NCBI GenBank assembly: GCA_001574975.1
Contig: KQ965748.1
Location: 3,334 to 67,333, forward strand
Origin: Gonapodya prolifera JEL478
Lineage: Eukaryota; Monoblepharomycota; Monoblepharidomycetes; Monoblepharidales; Gonapodyaceae
Length of the DNA: 64,000 nucleotides
Reading direction: 5' to 3'
Shown: positions 22,308-32,577 of the stretch, piece after piece
How the letters are laid out: each line of letters opens with the position of its first letter
How positions within the stretch are numbered: the first letter of the stretch is position 1
Notes under the pieces: model-generated
The model's input: only the letters and a program-made list of their open reading frames with translations
Told to the model about the DNA's origin: nothing
The model's database searches: none
Position numbers and translations under genes: made by a program

Positions 22308-23312
22308 TCAAGAGTGTTCTGAAACCACCCCATACTGTTGCTCTAAAAGCTTCACCTCCAATTCCATCCCCAAATACGCCGTCTCAAGTTGGATATGAGT
22401 AGCAACGTGTTCATTCCATTTTGCTTGTAACTGGCGCAAGATTTGTCCTTCACGAGTCTACAAGAGCTTGGTCAGTGTCCGGATACGACTCCACCTCTTT
22501 CACCCCAAGAACATCTAAGAAAACAGCACGAACCTGGTCCAACTTCCGCAATTTGTTCAGTTCCATTATTTTGCGGGAGTAATCGTCAATCTTCGCCTGC
22601 AAACTTGCGTTGGTTGCTTCCAGCTGAAAATTATGGATCTTCCACTTAATCACAAGAAGATAATGGATTAAGACCGTACGACCACGCAGAATACGATAGA
22701 ACGCGAAGACACACCGCGTTAGGACCGAACTTGTTCAACAGTTCCAAGTTGATTAGTCTTGACAGGTGCAGTCGAGGATGAAGAGATGAAGAGTTATAGG
22801 TTTGTTGCGAAGCAAGTCACCCACTGAAAGAGTATAGACGCACCGACTATACTGATGCTCTAGCTGTGCCCGAGCGTTGTCCACCGCCTTCTTCCAACCT
22901 TCCAAGTCGTCATCCTGGGGTGGTTTTGGAAGCCTGTACCGACTCGTGTCGATGGCATTGAGTTTTTGGCCCCGTTCCACTCTGTCCAGCTCCGCAGCGA
23001 GAATGGGATTGCTCTCGAAGAGGAGAATTTCGGGTGGAAGGTTTGGTGCATCTCGAGCTGGTCGTCGTTGTAGTTCTTCCTCGATTAGCGCATCCACTTC
23101 AGCACGAACGGCTGAACGTTTGATGGTAGACAAAAGGATCATGAAAAGTCAAAGACTGAGTCTGGCAATTTCCCTCACATTCGTCTTCGTACTCCTTGTC
23201 GATGTCTGAATGGTCGAGAGCCGTTGTGAGCGAGCACGAAGCGCACCATTTACAATTTTCGAATCATACATGGGAGGGAATCCAGGATAACGTTTCCTCC
23301 TTCGCTGGCCAT
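22308..23312 (-). CDS. SPF27: Pre-mRNA splicing factor SPF27 (BCAS2/Cwf7)
   Basis: Core subunit of the Prp19 (NineTeen) complex of the spliceosome. The first exon starts at 23312 (MASEGGNVILDSLP, as in BCAS2's VVDALPYFD opening). Then AEVDALIEEELQRRPARD, AAELDRVERGQKLNAIDTSR, YRLPKPP and the family hallmark WKKAVDNARAQLEHQYSR (near 22870). Next come LNKFGPNA (near 22740), coiled coil ASLQAKIDDYSRKIMELNKL, and QLQAKWNEHVATHIQLETAY with the end at TGA 22308-22310. A helical protein of usual length, complete except for the small acidic second exon (about 23200), whose edges are uncertain. Head-to-head with bL33m. Confidence 0.88.
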
Positions 23313-23376
23313 CGTCATGAACGAGGTTGATATTTGTTCAAAATTTGAAAAACAGCCGGTTCCACAAAGTTCACCC
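23313..23376. promoter_or_regulatory. Divergent promoter, SPF27 / bL33m
   Basis: Only 64 bp lie between the start codons of SPF27 (minus) and bL33m (plus). The two 5' UTRs must be very short or overlap. No element was recognised. Confidence 0.45.
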
Positions 23377-23704
23377 ATGTCCAAGAAAGCGAAAGCAAGG
23401 TCAGCGCAACGACCGAGCGACAAGATTTCAACTCGATTTGCAGACGCTCATAACTCTTCTCGATTGAAAAGGACGGTAGTGGTTCGATTGTACTCCGCAG
23501 CCCAGACGGGCTTTTTTTACACCACTGTGAGACGAAGACTGGTCCCAAAGCTCTCGCTAGTAAAGTACGATCCCGTCGGTGAGTAAAACGGTTGGTTCGT
23601 GCAGCAGAGTGATGTGCTAACCGCTTTTGTGGTTTCCCATCACGAAAACGGTATCAACCACCTCAGTGAAGCAACACGTTCTATTCAATGAGGGCAAAAA
23701 ATGA
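23377..23704 (+). CDS. MRPL33: Mitochondrial large-subunit ribosomal protein bL33m
   Basis: Small basic protein of the mitochondrial large subunit. Exons 23377-23399, 23472-23578 and 23667-23704 keep frame and encode 55 residues, the usual length. They read MSKKAKAR, TVVVRLYSAAQTGFFYTTVR, LVPKLSLVKYDPV, VKQHVLFNEGKK-stop, matching the bL33 pattern (basic start, TGFFYTT turn, PKL, KYDP, H-V-LF-E end) almost word for word. Eukaryotic and rickettsial bL33 commonly lack the zinc cysteines, as here. Confidence 0.93.
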
Positions 23705-24416
23705 CAAGCAAGACTACTAGATATTCTGCGCCCGGATAAATGCTGCTTTGCCCATGTCCAGGCTGCTCGACTACCACTTTAGATTTACTGTATCAATTCA
23801 TGTACGATGCAGTCACTAGCAATGGACAAAGAAGAGCCAGAATGTGAGGAAAAGGAGGGAAAATTTCTAAACGGGGCTGTGGTCGCATCGAATCCACCCA
23901 CTTCTTCACCCCTCTGCCTCTCGTTTACTTTGTGCGCAGAAGTCCCGAACCTAATGTCGCAGCAAAACGTGAGGATACGCTTGGTCTAGTGGCTGCGTCA
24001 GAACTGAGTGGATCGGTTGTCTGCTGACACGATCGACTTTACCGTCATCGTCCCCCCTCTGGACATAATCTCAACGGTTATATGATGTCGTTCGGTCGTG
24101 GGATGTGGAATATATCAGTGAGCATTCTACTACCTCGCTCTGGGCGTTCTTGGATGGGAAAATATCCACAAGAAACATCGCTGAGGTGTTTGGGGTCATC
24201 CCGGATTGCGGAAACAGGCAAAGAGCTGTACGATCGGAAAGTTTCATCCGCTGGAGCCGCAGCCGAGCCAAAATTGAGGTTATAAGCTCTCCTTTGGTGG
24301 TGGTAGTCTGGTGATACGCTTTCTGATCCTACTTGCTCCACCTTTACTTCTCTTCGTCCTCTAAATCCACCCCTTTTGATTCGCTTCGTGCTAGATGGTG
24401 TCACTCTCGGCTTCAG
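23705..24416 (+). other. Intergenic region upstream of ERH
   Basis: No convincing coding exon. It should contain the first exon (start codon) of ERH, which I could not place. A minus-strand open frame at 24078-24524 is long but overlaps ERH exon 2 and has no recognised motif. Confidence 0.35.
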
Positions 24417-24922
24417 CACACCATCGTTCTTCTTCAAAAAACCCAGAATCGAACTTCTCGAACATTTATGGATTACGATACTCTGGAGCTTGCTATTGAA
24501 GGTAATTTTCCATCTCGCCCACAAATTGCAGAACTAGTTTATCACCTCAACAACATCTTTTGTTAGAAATCATCAAAATGTTTGAGGTTCGCCGGAACTT
24601 TCATTGAGGCCCCGAAAAACAAACCCTTAAATTGTTCCTTTACCACGACAGACAAGACTGAAAGAGTTGAACCCGAGCGTGAGAAACATCAATTATGACA
24701 TCAACGATCTTCATCATTACATTGATACCCTCGGTGACATATCCTGCCTGGTGTGAGTGTCGTGATTGGACTTGACATTCATTTGCGTGATGCGTAACGG
24801 CCTTTAAAATGTTTGTCACGCACAGCTTCAGCCCGTATCAACAGGCGTACGTCCCACACGATCGAGAATGGATAAAGTCACGCATTCTGGCGCACTTGAG
24901 GAGAGTCGCCAATCAGCGATAG
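24417..24922 (+). CDS. ERH: Enhancer of rudimentary homolog (ERH)
   Basis: Small conserved dimeric protein linked to RNA processing and, in fission yeast, to meiotic mRNA elimination with Mmi1. Exons 24417-24501, 24567-24586, one from about 24655 to 24754, and a last one ending at TAG 24920-24922 join in phase. Residues match ERH throughout: HTIVLLQKTQNRTSRTFMDY, DTLELAIEG, EIIKMFE, RLKELNPSVRNINYDINDLH, YIDTLGDISCLV, FSPYQQAYVPHDREWIKSRI, LAHLRRV. The initiator exon (probably only Met or Met-Ser) was not found, so the left end is open. One exon is just 20 bp. Confidence 0.88.
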
Positions 24923-25122
24923 GCGTAAGGCTATACACCATATGCCAGAGATTGCACATCAAATGTAAATACTGAAACATTAGCGCTTCGTCCGAGGTCG
25001 TACGGGTTTTTTTTTTGTGAACGCTTTCGCACCAGTTGTTTCATGGAAACCGACCATAGTACTCCCCACTTGCTTTCGACTAGTCCCAGTTTGCGAACCC
25101 ACAGTGATCGCTATCAGGAAGA

Positions 25123-26553
25123 TGTCCGACCAAGCAGTGCTAAGAGTTCAAAAAGAGGTGAGGGCAACGGGGAGTCGCCGCAACTACGTTTGGTCCGGTG
25201 GTGACCTCAAGGCCATCGATTGCAGGTCCTCGACATTCAGAGGAGTCCTGACTCGGCGAGCTTCTTGCTGGCGACAAATGACCAGAACGTTTTACACGTT
25301 CATGCTCTCATCCTCGGTCCTCCAGGTGAGAACTCCTCAAAATGTCTCCACAGCCTTTCTGGATCGCGTTGTTTCATCCCTCCCCTCTTCCCATTACCAA
25401 GATACACCATACTGCCAAGGAATGTTTGACTTTATCATCGATTGCCCGAAAGACTACCCTGGAAGTCCGCCTAAAGTAGTTGCAACGACGACGTCCAACA
25501 ATCGCGTTCGGTTCAATCCAAATATTTGTGAGCGCCAAAAAGATATGCGGCTTCGAACGTCTTGTACAAACACTGGTCTCCCAAATATCAGACGCCAATG
25601 GGAAGGTCTGCCTCTCCATTTTGGGGACATGGAGAGGGGAAGCAGGGGAGCAATGGAGCTCTGCCCACGGGCTCTCTTCGGTACTCATCAGCATACAAAG
25701 CTTGATGTCAGATAAGCCATACCACAATGAACCCGTGAGTTTTCATTTCTGACAGCTCAGTGACGCACTATCCTTTCCTCGGTGATCGAAACCCATAACA
25801 ACGACGAAACACGTTGCAGGGCTTTGAAGACAAGAAGGACGACAAACTTATAGACGCCTATAATGAGAAAATCCTTCACGGTGAGATAACTGGTGGAACC
25901 TTGGACCATGTTTGTCATTTTCAGGTGATACTTCATAATTTTGCAGAGACTTTAAGGGTGGCTATTTGCGACCGATTGGAGCACGTAAGTGGAACAGATG
26001 TTATGATAAGGATACGATTCTAATCCACCGACGCACAACTTACAGATCTTGGGATTGAAGAGCAACGAGATTGGTGGCGTCACTAGGTGCTTTCATTCTG
26101 GAGCAATATCAGAAATTTCGAGTGATAACATCATACTTGCTACTTCGTGCGGCTGGCGCCATGATACAGGGACTTTTGCACTTGTCGTAAAACGAGCCCC
26201 TTCGAGGATGTCGCAAAACGACACTTTCTCCTTCACTATCCCACATACAAAGAGCTTTGTGAGAAGATCAAGTCGAAAGAAGGGTCTACCTTCGAGAAGG
26301 TTTGGTTCTGCAGTCGTTCTGCACCACGTTGCAGATATATATTATTGTCTCTCCTTTTAGATGGCCTTTGAGTACCCTTCCAACACTATGGAGGGCAAGT
26401 TCACTGTTGCGGACATTCAAAACCGACTGACCAAAATCTATGAGAAGCTTGAGGACGAATGGCAAAAAGGCTGGTTGCAAGCCAGCGTGGAGCAGAATCG
26501 CTTGGACACAACGACCTCGTCCAATCTGAAATCACAGTTCGACCAAATCAGCG
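25123..26553 (+). CDS. UBE2Z: UBE2Z-type ubiquitin/FAT10-conjugating enzyme E2
   Basis: Class-IV-like E2 with a long C-terminal extension; UBE2Z in animals is charged by UBA6. The start at 25123 gives [12 protein letters not shown]. Then [53 protein letters not shown] and the active site [11 protein letters not shown], with the catalytic Cys codon at 25609-25611. After it, [20 protein letters not shown] and PGFEDKK (near 25810), [28 protein letters not shown] and, from 26361, [14 protein letters not shown] and [19 protein letters not shown]. These follow UBE2Z's conserved order. The 3' end is lost in the N run. Confidence 0.9.
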
Positions 26554-26659
26554 NNNNNNNNNNNNNNNNNNNNNNNNNNNNNNNNNNNNNNNNNNNNNNN
26601 NNNNNNNNNNNNNNNNNNNNNNNNNNNNNNNNNNNNNNNNNNNNNNNNNNNNNNNNNNN
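26554..26659. other. Assembly gap (106 N)
   Basis: A run of 106 undetermined bases. It hides the end of the UBE2Z-like gene and the start of the next E2-fold gene. Its true length is unknown. Confidence 1.
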
Positions 26660-27370
26660 AATCCCTTCGTCTGGTAAGTCCGAAACTTTCCCTTTCTCTC
26701 TTCCGCTCTCACCGTNTTATCGTGGGGTTGTCCAGGCTTGTGGTTTTGTACGGACCTACTGCGACGAACCATGAGGGTGGACTTTTCAAAGCACGAATGC
26801 TCTTCCACCGAGACTTTCCCGATATCCTTCCCAGGGTCAAATTTTCCACTCCAAGTGAGTTTTGATGTTTTTAATAAAGCTGCCTTCGTTTCCCTAAAGG
26901 ATTCTCGTCAAATATATCGTTCTTCCAAAGCCTTCCATCCGAACATTACGCCGGATGGTTACCCATATCTGAAGTCTCCAAAAAAGTCCGAAGAGATAAA
27001 GCAGTGAGTATTCCCGAGGGTTCCCTTTGGTCGCAAACTCAAAAATTGTGATTCTTCCACAGATGGCTTGAAAGCCTCCTCGCACTTTTCGGTGACCACG
27101 ACGTCGATCCTAATCCTGGAACTCATGTTGTAAGGTGGCGTCGATCCATCCCTGAGGGTGTTTCTCACTCGCTGTTCAAACACTTGCAGAACCCCGAGGC
27201 AGCGAAACTTTACTTTGGGGACAAAGATCAGCGGAGAGATTTCAACCGCCGAGTTCGGAGGTATTTCGACCTTCAGTTTTTGACTCCATCCTTTCAACTG
27301 ACATGCGTTGTGATCCGTAACATCGTTTGTCATGTTTCGTAGAGCGGCACAACGATCTGTCGACTATTGA
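26660..27370 (+). CDS. E2-fold protein lacking the catalytic cysteine (partial)
   Basis: Starts inside the gap. Spliced pieces read NPFVW, LVVLYGPTATNHEGGLFKAR, MLFHRDFPDILPRVKFSTP, AFHPNITPDGYPYLKSPKK, WLESLLALFGDHDVDPNPGT, and the usual E2 C-terminal helix NPEAAKLYFG then DFNRRVRRAAQRSVDY with TGA 27368-27370. The E2 core (G-P, EGG-F, FP, HPNI) is clear. Where active E2s have the Cys 8-10 residues after HPN, this has Tyr-Pro-Tyr-Leu-Lys. No cysteine is near, so I infer a ubiquitin E2 variant, like the UEV or AKTIP groups, working as a cofactor. It lies next to UBE2Z on the same strand; whether the two are separate genes depends on the gap. Confidence 0.72.
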
Positions 27371-27643
27371 GTCGCCATGCTCCTCGTTCGTCAAATGTGC
27401 ACGTGTGACGATCAAGAAATTTGTGCTTTTTTACAGATTCTGATGGTATTATACCCCTTGAATTTTACGTTTAATACCTACAACTGCAAATATAATGTAT
27501 CACTCAGTCTCCCCCACGGCCGACTTCCGTTGCCGAGCTGTCATGAGTTTGCTCATGTTTTTCGTCTTCTTGAAGCTGCAGAAGAAAATGCACGTAGTTT
27601 GTTTCAGCAAACTGAGTTGGGACCTTGAACACCTAGTTGCAAC

Positions 27644-30147
27644 TTACTGCGGGTTCGTGGGGTCAATTGCGAACAAATGCGAGTCCAGCGCGGCGCTAAA
27701 CCGTTTATCGTCCACGTCGATCTCGAACGTGTCTTCGGTGACAGCGTCGGTGTGCTTGCGCTTCTTATTTTTGTTCTTCTTTTTGGACGCCTTTTCACGC
27801 TTGAGAATCGCGCGTTGGTCATAGTCAAGAGCGGCTCCCGGAGCGTCAGCAATGAGTGCAAGCTCGTCGAGCGAACGTTTGGTTTCGTCGGAATTTTTGG
27901 AGGGGCGTTTCTTCCCTGAATTAGAAATACGATTGGCGAGGTGTTCAAAAACCCCACATCATTCATATTTTGATCGTACCTTGATCCAGTTTTGTCTTGG
28001 TCTTCCCTGGCTTTGTTCCAACAAACTCTTTCTTGAGTGCCTCCGCAAAGAATGGATCCTCCTCCGCGAGTGCGTCCGAATCTTCACAAATGTCAAAACA
28101 TTAACAATCGCAACTTTTCAACACGATTGTCTCAACTCAAAGTACCTTCCGACTCTTCATTCTCATCCTTCTCATCGCTATCGTCGCCGTTTGTCCCCTT
28201 CCGCCGTTCCTCCCGCTTCCGCTTCCTCTTCTCCCTCTGTTTCCTTAACTGCTGCTCAAACACTGTCTCGTCACCTTCTTTGACCTTCTCTTTCTTCTTC
28301 TCCAGCAACTCTTCCACACCCTGGCCCAATCCTGGCGTGAAGGTGATTTCCATCTCCTGCCCCGCGTCCTCATCCTTCTCCCCACCGTCGTCCTCACCGT
28401 CACCATCCTCCAACAACGCCGCGTACTTTTTCCGCACAGCGTCAGCGTCTTCTCCGTTTTCACCCTCGGACTCGGACGAAGCAATGTATGCCTTAAGGTC
28501 TTCTTGCACGAGATCTTCCCTGGTGAACCGCCGGCGGGTCATCTTGACACGTTGAGGATCGTCAGCGTCCCACGTGAGTGCGACGTTGGAATGTTGAAGG
28601 GCCTGCAGAAAAGGGACGTCGAGGATCAAACCCCTTGTCATGTGAACCAGCCATTCGAATCCCACCTTTGTCTCAAACTCAAGTGGCTTGTACCCCTCCG
28701 GCGGCCGCTCACACACGTCTCTCGGGGACCCGTCGAACGTCTCCACATCCGGTACGAACCTGAGGTCGAAGAAATTTGACGTGCGCTCAAACTCAGTGCC
28801 GTCGCAATTGCGCACAATGGCAGATGCCGTGGACACGGAGTCGCACTCGACGATAGCGTAGTAGTACCTGAGTGTGTGAGTAGAGGGTTCAGAGAGAAAT
28901 GAAAGAGCTTTGTATTTCGTGCCAAGACATACCGGAGCCGTTCCAGCTGGTACTTGCGGAGCTTCTCGTTGTCAAACTCTTTGCCGGAGTCGGCTTTGAA
29001 GATCGCATCGTCGCTGTCTCCGTCATCCGAGTCGCCACCCGCGCCTTTCGGGAATATGTCAGCTGGTGGCCCGTGGATCGCTTCCTTTATGTTCCGACGG
29101 AAGAGTTCATTTCACACAACAAATACAAGATGAAACCATGTTGAGAAGGACCACGCACCTGCTCCATGCGCTCCCTCCCAAACTCGGACGGATATATCCG
29201 CACAGCGAGAACGTTCCCGCCCTTGGGTTTGAAGCTCTCAAAGGCTTTGTACAGGTCCGTAGCGCGCACATTGTCCCAGTCCATGTCAACGACGGCGAAC
29301 CGGCGGGTTTCCTCGCCCGTGGGGATGGATTCGTTCTGGAAGAGCTCATGTCCACCGCGCTGCTGAAAGTGAACACGGAGAGTAAGGACTCACCGCAAAC
29401 ATGCTGACTTTCGAGTATACGTCCTCTCCGTCGTCATTATCGACGTCTTCGTCGTCCCAACTGGACTCGTCCGAATCTGAAGCGTCCACATTTCCGTCCG
29501 AGACCTCGCTCTCGTCTTCAGAAGACGATCTAATGGCTCCCTCCCCTCGTGCAAAGTCAACAAAGCCACCGGAACCAGGAGTGTCTGATTCGTCGTCAGA
29601 ATCTTGCGGTGCAGGTGACGCTGCACCCTTCTTTGCAGAAGCTGCACGGGTTCCACTAACCCCATTCGACATATTTGATTTATTGGATGGTTTCTGAAGA
29701 CGTTTTGATGGCGATTTCGACGCTTTTGTTGGTGCGGGAGCTGTCACGGTGTCGTCGACTAAAGACGTTTCCAAAAACCCAGGTTTCTTCTGCTTCGCCG
29801 ACTTGATCTTCACTGGCTTATCTCCGGTGCTTGTGTCGTCGGTAGCTGCATCTTCACCATCTTTTAGTCTATAAAATCGCCTCATATCGTCTCCCTTCTT
29901 TGATTTGATCCTCCGACCGTACTTGTCCATCTTGGCTATTTCGACACATTGGAAAGGCTTATGAGCAACAGGCTAGTAAGAGGCTTCGATACGGCAGTCA
30001 CTCACGTGGAGCACCGAAGGTTTCGTCCTGGAGCACCCGTTTGAATCTGTCATCGATCTGGACTTTGACCTTGTCCTTTCGCGGCTTTGAGAATCGTGGG
30101 TCCAACGCAATTGCACCAAATCTCTGGTCTTCGACCGGTTGCTCCAT
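27644..30147 (-). CDS. ESF1: Esf1, pre-rRNA processing protein
   Basis: Nucleolar factor for early 18S rRNA processing. The start at 30147 (MEQPVEDQRFGAIALDPRFS) matches the ESF1 N-terminus, followed by VKVQIDDRFKRVLQDETFG, MDKYGRRIKSKKGDDMRRFY and a long acidic-Ser stretch (29800-29400). The RRM-like core is split over 29380-28760: AVDMDWDNVRATDLYKAFES, AVRIYPSEFGRERM, YAIVECDS and FFDLRFVPDVETFDG. Then GYKPLEFETKVGFEWLVHM, charged repeats, DPFFAEALKKEF and a C-terminal part ending DSHLFAIDPTNPQ with TAA 27644-27646. Full length by family comparison. Head-to-head with the DUF1769 gene. Confidence 0.9.
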
Positions 30148-30288
30148 CGTTTGATTTGGGATGATGATGGTGGAAGTTTTATCTTTCCAGCTCGCGTACA
30201 AGATCTGTGGCATTATAACTTCTGAGCAAGCCAGAGCCGAGCCACCTGGGGGGCGAAGTTCTTCCGCGGGAATCGTCAGCACCCAATG
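30148..30288. promoter_or_regulatory. Divergent promoter, ESF1 / DUF1769 gene
   Basis: 141 bp between the start codons of ESF1 (minus, 30147) and the DUF1769 gene (plus, 30289). It presumably serves both. An in-frame upstream ATG for ESF1 exists at 30213, which would shorten it. Confidence 0.4.
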
Positions 30289-32048
30289 ATGAGCGGAAGA
30301 CACAAGAAGACGAAGCTGCGCGTGTACGTGGGACCGTCGGCGAACGTGAGTGCGGGCACGTGGGGGCTTCCGTCTCCGCCACCTTCACCTTGTGTCCCCA
30401 CATCCGACACACTCAGACAAAAGCCGTGCATAACGTAAACGATGACGCAAATCCGGTCTACATCGAATCGCCCCACTGCTGCGCAAACGTGGCCATGAGA
30501 ATCAGAGATTTCGCGGGATTCACGCCAAACAATACTCCTCCCATCCCCAACACCCCGTACTTCGGCTCACGCAAGCGTAATTTTTCGATGCAGATGCAGG
30601 TCAGGTTCAAGAAACCCGTCAGTGCCGACTCGGTGAGTTGATGCGGCTCCGAACCGTTCTGCTGAATTGGTTCCTTATGCTGAGGTTCGCGGAACCAACG
30701 TTATACTGCCCCCATCTCACGACAATCGCGTTCTTGTCCCACCCAGCTCATGTTTGGCGGTATGTTCGACGGGAAGGTCGCTCCCCCGATGGGCGCGTGG
30801 GTTGCCCTGAAGTTCGCTGGTTTGATCGACCCCGCAATCGCCTACGACATCTACGCCGACCGACCCTGGATCCTCTCCCCCATGTTCTGCTCTATGAACA
30901 TTGTGGACGTCCGGGACGCCCCCTGCACGTGGAAGGAGCTCGAGGAAAAGTACGGTTGCACGAGTATTGTGGACCAGGTCGCCCCATCTCAAAGCCGAAG
31001 CGCCCCCAAACTGTCCTCGGCTGGCCTGGCATCGTCCGTCCGGAGTGACCATTCGAGTGCTGACTCGATTGGCAACGGCAGCTCGAACACCGGCAAATCC
31101 TCCAAGTCGTTTGACGGAGGCCGTCCCTCAGCCGTGAACCTTGGCATCTCTCGTGTTTTGGGGGATAACGGTACCCCCCCGAATGAGGCCACCCCCCGAT
31201 CTTCGTTCTCGTCCCTCCGATCCGTCCGATCCGTTGCCCCTCCGACCAGCAATCCAGGTCTGCGGGAGGTCGCCCTCCAGGCTGCTGATGTCGCCAAGAA
31301 GGCCGGGAGACCGTCGGTCAAGGAGATTCTTGGCGAGTGGGAGTGTGGCGGTGAGAAGGAACTCCAGGAGAACAACAAGGGACTCGTCGGAGATATTAAG
31401 GAAGGTGCTCAGACGGTGGGGCCAATTTTCGGGGAGTCCAACGTCACAGAGCGAAGGAGGTGGTTCCAGACTGCGTCGAATAGGGAGAGTATGATTTTGT
31501 CGCCCGACAAAGTGTACAACTTGGAGGTGAGCTCATGGCTGATCTGATGTGTTCCCGGACACCCTGACCGTTTGGTGATTCCGTTGACAGATTTTTGCCC
31601 CTTTGTACGTAGCGAAGGAATGATGTCTTAAGCTTCGCAGACTGACGAAAAACTCTTCTTTCTCAGCTTCAACTGGAACACCTTCGATGTCAACCTCGGC
31701 ATCGCCTTCAACGTCGCCCCCTGTGAGTCTTTCCCCTTCATTTACCTCGCATTTTCTATCTCATTGACCCCGCCTTGAACAGACATCAACGACCAACCCA
31801 TCCGCATCGTCATGCAATCCCGTGACCGTGAAATCACGTACGTCTGCTTCGAAATGAAACTGGCCCGCACGGACGAGGAGATCTACGAGCCCCCGCCGCC
31901 CGTCGATGAGGACGAGAGCGACGACGAGGAACCCGCGGCGAGCGACGCCCGAGCCGGAGGGGCTGGAAGTGGGTCTAAGGTGGCCGCGGTGGTGAAGCCC
32001 GCGGACGGGAAGGAGTCTGATGACGAAGACGAGTTTTTCGATGCGTGA
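30289..32048 (+). CDS. DUF1769 (UPF0590) family protein
   Basis: Fungal family of unknown function. The start at 30289 gives MSGRHKKTKLRVYVGPSAN, followed after a GTGAGT intron by DDANPVYIESPHCCANVAMR. The DUF1769 core is plain: YFGSRKRNFSMQMQVRFKKP, FGGMFDGKVAPPMGAWVALK, FAGLIDPAIAYDIYADRPWI, SPMFCSMNIVDV (30600-30930). A Ser/Pro-rich linker of about 180 residues comes next, then SPDKVYNLE, FNTFDVNLGIAFNVAPY, INDQPIRIVMQSRD and FEMKLARTDEE. The tail is very acidic and ends DDEDEFFDA with TGA 32046-32048. Small introns at about 31527 and 31722-31781. Complete. No function can be inferred from the sequence alone. Confidence 0.85.
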
Positions 32049-32577
32049 GGAGGTGCGGGCGCCTGTACTGCGTGGATATAGGAGATGGTTCTGTGTTTGT
32101 GTGTGTAAGGTCACGGAATGTGTCAAATATGTCGATTTGGAAGTGACAAGTGTAGAGGTAACTCTAAACGGCGTTCTTCGATAGACGAGTGGTGTGAGAT
32201 CGTTATGCATTTATGCAAGGCGATGAAGTGTACCGCGGCGAACTGGTCGGAATTCTACATGATTGGAATTGCAAAACGTGTTCAGCACTTCCCCGACTAC
32301 CAAGGGGAGCACAGAATCATTCAAATGATCAGTAGGCATGACGGATGGAATAGTTTTCGTTAGAAGCGAAGTGTTCTGTGGGTATGCAACAATTTATGGC
32401 TCTTGAATATAGCAGTTCGGCTGCGTGTTCTACGTTCAAAATCACAAAAGGTGCTAGGTGACTCTAACAAATATAGGGTTTTGTACCCTTCCATTCTCCG
32501 AAACAGCTTTTCTGCTCCAAAAACGTTCGACCAGAGCTTGTGAACAGTAAGATCGCTTGTGACAGAGGAACCGCGTA
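32049..32577. other. Convergent intergenic spacer
   Basis: 529 bp between the stop of the DUF1769 gene (+) and the stop of the trehalose gene (-). AT-rich 3' UTR-like sequence; an 81-codon open frame at 32118-32363 has no recognisable motif. Nothing else was seen. Confidence 0.4.

Noticed and set aside
23973-24010. tRNA-like A-box (TTGGTCTAGTGGC)
   Set aside because: No B-box (GGTTCGANTCC type) follows at the right distance and no acceptor or anticodon stem can be formed.
24078-24524. 148-codon minus-strand frame upstream of ERH
   Set aside because: It overlaps a certain ERH exon on the other strand, has no recognisable motif and no clear splice or start context.
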